Shown here in pieces: positions 52,001-61,000 of a stretch of DNA of 64,000 nucleotides; the first letter of the stretch is position 1, and every line of letters starts with the position of its first letter. Position numbers and translations under genes: made by a program. The notes under the pieces were generated by a model. It did no database searches, was not told the DNA's origin, and worked only from the letters and a program-made list of their open reading frames with translations. Source of the stretch: Todiramphus chloris collaris (Eukaryota; Chordata; Aves; Coraciiformes; Alcedinidae); the NCBI GenBank assembly GCA_025345505.1, contig JANVCC010000185.1, positions 1,432,701-1,496,700 of the forward strand, in the 5' to 3' direction.

Positions 52001-55000
52001 TGCTTTGCAAACTTAGCTCTCCAACACCTAAAAAGATACAGCACAATACAGAGCAAGGCCTGCAAAAATCCAGCTCAAAGACCGAGAGCATGTTTGTTTA
52101 ATAGATCTGTAGAACGTGTCCGAAGCCTCAAACTTTTCTGTGTGTTTCTGTGCTCTTATTTTTTAAAACCAGCTTTAAAAGCTCACGCTGTGTACATAAA
52201 TGTGTGCGTGCATATGTGTACGTTTGCATAAATCCTTTCCAGACCTGAGTATCTCGTGCCAAACTCTGTCAGTAAGAAGCATTTCTGTTTGTTTGCCTGT
52301 GGTGTGGAAAGTCTAGGAAGCACCTGAATTTAAAAGATGCTTACAAGGAGATAGTAAAAATGCAATGTTAACGGAGCTGGATGGGATGTAGCAAAACCTT
52401 TCCTGGTTTCAGGACTGAGATCTAGTGGCCACACTGGGTCATGCCATGCAGTCCAGTCTCGCTCATAGCTACAGCTCCTGATGTAAAGAGTGCTGGGATG
52501 AATAACCAGAACTATGCTACTCACAGCAAATTCTATTAGCGGTGCTTGGTTTAAAATGCACTCGCAGAATTTTAGGTATTAGTAATGGAAAAGACCTCTG
52601 TGTATTTTCTTAAATGCTTTCAAACCCTCCCAGAAATAACAAGGAAGAGTCTTGGGAGGAAATGCATCCAAATGCCTGTCTAAAGGACTGAGGTCTGTTC
52701 GTATTAATATGCAACAAAGCAAACCCCAGGGCTGCAAATAGTTGGATTTTAACCTGTTCTGTAGAGAATGAGATCCAAGGAAGTAACAGCAATTCTAAAT
52801 CCTCACAGAATAGAATGAGACTATCAGCTTCTCACAAAGCCCTGAGAATACAATGAACAATTTACTCTTGGAATTCCTCGTAATTTTACCCCCTCATCTA
52901 CCAAATAAAAATAATATTAAAATGACAGCAAATGTACCATTTGAGACTGGCAAAATATTGTCCTTTTCTATGAAGAAAGTTATAGAACAGACTTCGAAAG
53001 TGCACAAGAGCATCTGCTGTTCATTGTCTTATACAAATGGCTTGGGTACCCGCGGGCATCACCTGGCGTAAATATTCCTAGTTAGTGCCAGCTCCCCTCC
53101 TGTGTGTGGTTGGGGTGCTCGGGACCATCTTCAGATGCTATCTAATGTTATATGTGTCCCTCACAGAATCTCAACTGTCCATGGGTGCTGCAGGCACAGA
53201 GATGCACAACAGGCCAAGGGTGTAAGCATGTGGAGAGTTTGAGAAGTGAGGAGTTTCTGCAGAAGGCGTCGTGGTGTAAGATGAACACTGCACATGCTTC
53301 TCACGTAACCCTCTGCTTTTCAGGCACTTCTTCCCCACTCCTTTGTGGTGTTCCTGTGTATCTTCCACAGGAACTGTTGAACTACCCCTACGTAAGATTT
53401 CCACTCAATTGCAGTATCCAGGGCTCCTGCTGGGAGTTCCAAAATACAATTGGGATAATTCCAGCTGAACAGAGGAGTCTTAAATTAACTAATGTTTCAT
53501 TCCTATTTTGTGATAAAACAAATTCTGAAGGGGTGCCAAGTTTCTTTTCTGACCCTAGAACATTTCTAAGGCCCTTGCGCCTTTCCCCCCTGTCCCCACA
53601 TCCAGGCCATTGCCCTCCTGTCCTTCAACTGGTCTCACCAGTTCCTCCATCAGAACCATGACACCAATGTCCACTTGGCCACAAGATGGGGATGTCCACA
53701 GAGAGCACTGCAGGGAACCAAGACTAAAACATTATCTTTTGATACTGGTGACCAAATGTCTTCAGCAGAATAATGGCTAATACTGTCTCTCAAAACAGTG
53801 ACATCAGTGTAAAGCAGTACGTGCTGCTAGCTTTGAAACAAATGCTATTTGCAGAAGAAAACTTGGGAGCTCTGGTTCACACTCCAGTCACCAGATCCCC
53901 CCACATGCCTGGCTCTGGGGCAAAGCATGTGCTTAGTAGTTAGTAGGTCACTAAGTATGTGGCACTTAAAGAAGGTGGGAAAGAGGAATTTCCTTTAGGG
54001 AAACTTTTGTTCTTAGTGGCTTGTGTTTGACATGTTAAATTAACCAAAGAGAAAGCAAACTAATCCTGATTCTGAAAGAACGATGAAACAAGAGACACAT
54101 TTGGTGTGTGCATCAGCTCTCCATATTCAGGGACTCTCAACGTACACTCCTTTCCTTCTGTAACAAGAGTCAAGGGGGTGTTTTAACCTTCTGCTGCCTG
54201 GAGAGGGAACTTGTGATTAACCAGACTAGGCAGGGGTGCAGCCTTATTTGTTGTTTGGCAAGAACTTTGTGGTACCCACAGCCTTGAAGGAGACAAAAGT
54301 GAGACAGAGCCCTCTGACAGGAACAACGATAATCTCCCTGGTGGCAGGAGAAGACACTTGGGGAAGGCAGATGCCTCAACTCCTTACATAACTGGGATTA
54401 AAAGAGGTGAAGCTGTTCACTTGGAGCAGGAAATATACCCCTCGCTGTATCTGAGGCGCCTGGCAGCACTGAAATGAGGGTACTTCTGGCAAGCCTTTGG
54501 AACAACAGACACAGTGCCTCAACCCTGACATTTCAAGGTGTTTCTGGGAAAAGGGGCATAAAGCTTGTCTTAAGGAGTGACTGCCTTCCAGGCTGAGCAT
54601 CACAAGGCCACGAGAGAGGACAGCTGGGATTAGAAGCCCTCCTTTCTCCGGCCTTCCTCATCTGCCCCGAACAAAAGGGCTGCGTGTCCCGGTGCCGCCC
54701 GGGGCAGCTTGCGGGACCCCCCCCCCCCGTCCCTGCGGGGGAAGGAGCGGCCCGGGACGGGGCGGGAGAACAAAGGGTCCGGAGAGGGGCCGCACCGGGC
54801 TGTGCGGGAGGAGCCAGCCGCAGAGGGTTTTTCCCCTCAATTAAGCCAATTGAATGGCGCTGAATAGCCGGTGCGAGTGCGCGGTAATTCCCTGAGCGCC
54901 GCGATTAACCCGGCCAGCCCCGGGCTCCGCGCCGGGCCGGGGGAAGGGGTTGGTTGGCGGCGGGGACGGGGCGGGCTCCGCTCCCCTCCCCGCCTGGCTC

Positions 55001-58000
55001 GCCCCGACGGGCTCTTCCCCGGGGACCCCCCCTCGCCCTTTGGGGAGAGAGCGGTGCCGGCTCCCTGCCCCTGCCCCGACCCCAACCCCTCCGCCTGCCC
55101 CTGCCCCGACCCCAGCCCCAGCCCCTGCCCCCGGGGAGAGGCCAGATGCACCGCGGGAGCCCGAAAGGTGACCACGGCGGGGCGGGGGGAGAAGGGGGAG
55201 CAGGAGGAGGAGGGAAAGGGGGGAACTCTGATTTTTCATATGAAATCCCTGCAAGACATCCGTTTGTAAGTTGCGACTCTTGTTTCCTTGCTCTGCAAGT
55301 GTAGTCACAGGAGAGGTTATTCTGAGCTCCTAGTCCCGGGAGAACCAAGAATGGAAAGAGAAATTCGCTATTCCAAACTTTCCCGGCGTTTCCCATTTTT
55401 TGTCAGGGGGAGGGGTAGAAAAAAAAAAAAAAAAAAAACAGCAAAACCCAAAAAACCACCCACAAACGAAAAAGAAAGCTCTTGACAAAGCCCTTTCGGA
55501 GAGTGAGCTCCAAAGGCCCCCGGCGCTTCTCCGACCCGTGCCGCGGGCGGGGGGCACCGGCCCGGTGCTGGGCCGGGAAAGCGGGACCAGCACCCAGCAG
55601 CCTCCCGTTCCCCGGCGAAAAGCCGCCTTCACAGCCCCCCAGCCCCGCTCCTCAGCCGCCGGGGGGGGTGTATCTGCCCTACATAGTTAGCCCCCTTCGT
55701 ACTAAAATGCCGTGTATCTTCCTACTAGTAAGGGAAGAAAATATTTCTTAATGTCTTGGCTCTTTGCACATATTTTGGATATTTCATCAGCTCGTCGCGC
55801 CCCAAGATTGTGCAATACATCTGTCATTTTTGAGGACATTTTGGTGTCTTCATATTAAAACCAGGCTAGATACAAATGAATAAAATATAGCAGGCTGTGG
55901 GAGGTTTGGGGTCTAATTCACAAAGGGAGTATTCAGAATTCTTTACAGGTGCTTCTGTGTTCAGTAAGCTTTCAGCCATTGATTTACTGACCTAAAAAAA
56001 AAAAACCCATCAAACTCCATTCCAACAAGTGAAAGAAGAAATTATGATCACAGAAACACAAAAAAAAAAAAAAAAATAAAAAAAAAAAAAAGAGAGGGGG
56101 AAAAAAAAAAAAGAAATCTTTTTGAAGTTTCAGCATCCTTCTAAGCTATTTTCCACTTGTCAGGCTCTATCCACATCTAAAACCCATCATCCCTGTGCAA
56201 ATAGAGTCTCGGTTAAGTAGGAGGGGGAAAAAAACCCCAAAACCAGTCAGTTCAATTCGTGTCGCAGATGAATATTTCCTGCAATTTACGGAATAATTCC
56301 AGCCTGAACTCCGCCTAAATTTACGGGTCCCCCTTCTCCCACCACCTCTGGGTGTAGATTTATTTACACAATGTATTCTACACAAATTACCAGCAACAGA
56401 TCCCCTCGGAGGACAATATTGTGAATTTCTAGTGCATTTCTGAGGAAATGACAAGTTCCATTAAAAATAAAAGAGAACCTATCACGTTTTTAAACAGTTT
56501 ATCTTTAAAAGGCACAAAATCGCAGGGTTTGCAATAATTTGCTAGTTTGTGAAATTTTACATCACCGGGCAACCCGACCTGATTTCCAAGATCAATGGCA
56601 CTTATTATCGTATAAATTAGTCGATTAATGGTTTAGTAAATTGTTAAGTAGATAAATAGTTTAAGCAGAGAAGCCAAAGGAAGATCTCTTAAGCTTCAGC
56701 TGCAGGCTCTAAACAAAAATTAAGAGGCAAAAAAATAGGACAATTATTTTGAAATCGATTTTTTTTAAAGACACAAACAAACAAAAAACCCCACAGTTAA
56801 AGGCGGTTTATTTAGGAAGTCGGGGAGCAGTGAGATTTTCTCAGGCTGTGCTCCCATCTAGGACAGATGCCCCCGGTTCGGTTTACAGGTCCTTTGAATC
56901 TGAACATCTGCCCTGCACAGAGAGACAGCGGAAGGACAATTAAAGTCTAATCCCTCCAAAAATGAGACGTTTTTAAACGGGCAAGACGCATGTTTTATGT
57001 ATGTTTTAAAGCTCAACTGTTACTCGCGAGAACACTGAATACACCTTTCATCAACCTTCACCACTGGGACTACTACAGATTTTTTTCACTGTTTCCAAAT
57101 TATTCAGCAATTAGTTAAACAAATAATAGCTGGCAATTTTGTTCCCGAGGTGCGTTTGCCAGTTAGAGACGCGCCTTTTCTCCCTGCCATTTTCAGCGCA
57201 AACGATGCAATTTCGCCGCTATTGTTACTCTGTCCTTAGGTGCAAAAACCCCGCAGCCTCACTCTCCCGGCGCGGCCGCCGATCAGCACAGCCCGAGCTC
57301 CTCTCCGCGTCCCCTCGGTCTGTGTCCCCACTGCCGGGCCGGCCGGAGCTGCGGGACCGGGCAGAGCTGCGGGTCGACACAAACCGCGGCAAACTTGGCC
57401 TTTACTTAACGCCCTTTCCGGGGGAAAAAAAAAGTTTAAGGCAAATCTATGCCCTACGGGCCATGTGTGAACTTCGTAGACTGAAGGGGGAAAGGGAAAA
57501 AAACCCAAAAAACCAAAACAAATTAAAAAAAAACACAAAAAAAAAAAACCCACAAAAAGAAAAACCATTCCCGAAAGAGAGAAGTGCAGACAAGGCTGAA
57601 GCAGCAAGAGGCAGGAGGCAAAGGAGTTTCGTCTCCAGGGTCTACCGAGCCGGCTGAGCGCAGTTTAGGGAGAGCAGGGTCTGAAGGAAACCCCACCCTC
57701 GCCTTGAATTGTAATAAAATCAAGATCTAAGAACTTTCTTTTGTCCAAGCGCTTTTCAAGCAGCCGTGCTGGAAGATCACAGCCGTTCTGGTGGGCAGTT
57801 ACACGGACGGAGGAGAGCAAAAGGAAGGGGAAAGGGGGGGGGGGGGGGGGGGGGCGCAGGGGACTGCTCGAATTCCGTTGCCTGCAAAATTACAGTGCTG
57901 TGGTGATGGGGAGGTTACACGAGGAAACACATCAGAAAGTTTTCGGCTCGATGCAGAGAACCGGGGAGACCGAGTTTCTGCAGACACCACGCGCTTGTGG

Positions 58001-61000
58001 CTGCTCCCGGGTTTGCTGCCTTTCTTCTCGCGGCTGATCTCAGTGAGGACGCAGGGGCTGCGACTCGGGGGACTGAGGGTTTAGAGAGGAGATGCTTCCC
58101 CCACGCTTCCCCGACTCACTTCTGACGAACAAAACTCCAGCCGAACTTGTCACGATACGAGAAGAGTCGAGGCTGCTTCAGGCACCTGCTGCCTGCAGCC
58201 CCTGCCCGGACACCCCCTGCCCTGCAGCCCCCACCCGCCTCCTGATGCAGGTCCTGGGAAAGAGCCACTGACTTCCTCCCTCTCGCTTCCTATCCAAAAC
58301 TTTGAGGTGCAAGAGCTCAGGCCACGGGCAGAATAATTCACCCATCAGCAGCCTTTGAGCGTAGCTACTAAAGAAAATTCACAGCTCTCTGAAGTGCTAA
58401 CTTACAATCTCTGGTTTCCAGATTTTATTTCAGGCTACACTCCCCCTTCTCCCCCTCCTTAACCAGATGACCTTGCTTCAAAACATTTTATTTCCAGCTG
58501 AAGTGAAAAATGCTAACATATTAGCTTCTGTAATTGCAGTTTGACAGCACTTGATCTCAATAATTACGCTGCAGCTAAACTATTATTAACGGTTTAAGCT
58601 AAAGTAAACGGAAATCCCCCTTTGGAAGTGAACAGAAACAAACCATTTGAATGGCTCTGGGGGAAGATGGGGTCTCTTACCTGCGTTGTAGGCTGCCAGA
58701 TCTGCCCCAGGCCCTGGGCTCTTCCTTTTCCTGGGTCTCCCCTTCTGGACAGTCCCCACGCCGTTGTAATAAGGCAGTCCCAAAGTGTTGGCAGAGCCCG
58801 CTCCCAAAGCCGGGCCCTTCCCAGCGGCTACATCCGAGTGATTGAAATGCACCTGGTACTCCCCCTGGATGAGAGTCTCGAAATGGAGGCGGCAGTACAC
58901 CAGATTGTCCTTCATGCCAAAGTGATCGCCGGTGGTCAGCATCTTGTTGCAAGTGGTGCATGTGAAGCAGTTTAAGTGATATACCAAATCCCTGGCCCTC
59001 ATGACCATCTCGGAGGCAGAAATCCCCAGGTGACATCTCGCACATCTCTGCACCGAAAACCTCCTGCAAAACAGAACGGCCAGAGGAGACGGTGAGAGGC
59101 GCATTCCCCCCCACCCCACCCCCTTCGTCCCATCTGGAGGGCGGCAGAGGGAGAGAGGCTGCGGAGCCCGGGCCGGCCGCCTTAGCCGGGGCAGCAGCAC
59201 AAAGCCGGGACGTTTGCGGAGCGGCTTCGCCAGCCGGGCGAGCTCCATCCCGCTCCCACCAGGAAAACGCCCTGACTCCCGCCCCGCACACCCCCCGCAC
59301 CCCAGGGCCAGAGGATGCTCCAGGCCCCGCGCAGGAGGCACCGCTTCGGGCGAGGACCATCCCCGCTGCCGGCTGGGCTGACAGCGTGCTCGGGGCTCAA
59401 CCTCAACCCTTCACCCCGCCAAGGGACACGGGTGGGGAAGGCGAGCGCCTCCCGGGAACGAGGGGGCCGCTCCACACCGTGCCATGCACGTTCAGAGCAA
59501 GGAACATGCTGAGGTCCCCTTGGCCATTTCGCTTCCCTTCGCGGCTCAGCACGGCTGGGCAGGGAACGTCTGCTTGAAGGTACTGGGGGCTTCCCGGGAG
59601 TGAGCTGTGCCCGGACCCTGCACCCCTCCCGAGAACAAGGGGCCCATCCCCACCATGCGTCTCCTTCTCCAGTGGGAGGTTTTCAGGAGCCCCCAGCCTG
59701 CCCACGGATCCCCTCCGCAGTCTTTTCGGGATGGGGTTTGCTTAGCGCGGGGGGCCAGAAGCAGGTCCCCCTCCATCCCAGGCTGGTGGCCGAGGACAGG
59801 CTGTACCTGTAGTAATCCTCCTTGCAGTAAATGCTGCCGTCCTTGCTGAAGCAGGTGAGCTCGGACTCCAGGTTGAGTTTACATTCACAGCACTTCAGGC
59901 AGCGCATGTGCCACTGTTTATCCACAGCCAGGAGGTAATAACGGTCGGAGATTTTCCCCCCGCAGCCGGCGCACAGGGCAGCCCTGTCACTGCTGATGGA
60001 AGGCATGGTCTGCTGGGGGAAAACAATTACAGACCGTTAGCGAGAGGGAGAAACTCTTGTGCACTGCTGGGCTCCCCCCTCCCCCTGCCCAGCCGGGGAC
60101 GGGCTTCTCCTCTCCCTGGCAGGGGCTTGGCAGACGCAGAGCAGAGGGGCTCCGAGACCGGCCACCCCGGCTTGGCCCGAGAAGGCGGGTTCCCAGGGTC
60201 CCGCGGCGTCCCACCTCCCTCGGAGGTGGGCGAGACAAGGAGAAAACCACCCTGGATTTGAGGAAAGGCGGCCGGATGAGACCCAGGATTTTTTTCCGTC
60301 CTTTTTTGTTTATTTTTGATGGATTTTTTTTTTTCAGTCCAGAACGAGAAAAGATGGTGTTCAATAAACAGGCGCAATAATCACAGAGTAGGGCAAATCG
60401 CAGATAGTTAATTTAAAAATTTATTATTATGGATATATTGAGAGTGTCTGCATAGCTAATGCACTGTGAGTGCTTGTCTGTGGAGCGTGTCTCTGTGTGT
60501 ATTTTCCTAGCTATAAAATTCCGAGTGAATTACGATCAAACCCCCCAGTAGTCACAGCGCTACAGACACAGCTCTCCCTGCAAGCTGGTTCCAAACAACA
60601 CGTATCCAAATCTGCTGTGGCCCAAAGCGCTAAAGGGATCAGTAAATAAAGCTGCGGAGGAGACGAGCGCTGCTCCATCCACGGTGCAGAATGCTTTATC
60701 AGGAAAACGAAATAGTGGGAAACGTGGAGGAAAGAAAGTGGGGAAAAAACAACAGAGCACTTTAGATTATGCTGGGATAAACTTGAAAGCAATAAAACTA
60801 AATGTAACCCCTATATAATTTAATAGTTTAGTGTCAAATCGCAATCCAATCGAAACCCCGCAAAAACCAAATACATACGTATTCTGTCAACCTCTACCGA
60901 GAAAGAGAGAGAGAGAAAAAGATCGGAAACCGTTTAAGCATGCTTATTTATTTTAGCCGGCTCCTTAAAACAGCATTCGGGGGGGGAGGCTGGGAGTGGA

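Larger units (their letters stand above)
50634..58680 (-). other. LHX2: LHX2 intron 3
   Basis: GT-AG intron of 8.0 kb, the largest of the gene. It holds a CpG island at 54,650-55,200 and a second CpG-rich patch at 55,500-55,680. The G-run block at 55,064-55,134, long homopolymers, and AT-rich blocks at 56,460-56,720 and 58,480-58,620 are listed separately. A 169-codon open frame at 53,152-53,661 has no recognisable family. 51,000-53,100 is ordinary AT-rich sequence. Confidence 0.85.

Noticed and set aside
53152..53661. 169-codon plus-strand open frame inside LHX2 intron 3
   Set aside because: No domain or relative recognised and antisense to LHX2. It may be chance; a protein search with no hit would confirm rejection.
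59064..59341. Upstream extension of the LIM2 open frame
   Set aside because: This is intron 2 read-through. The TTTTGCAG acceptor at 59064 and the split Arg codon shared with exon 2 show the true exon start.
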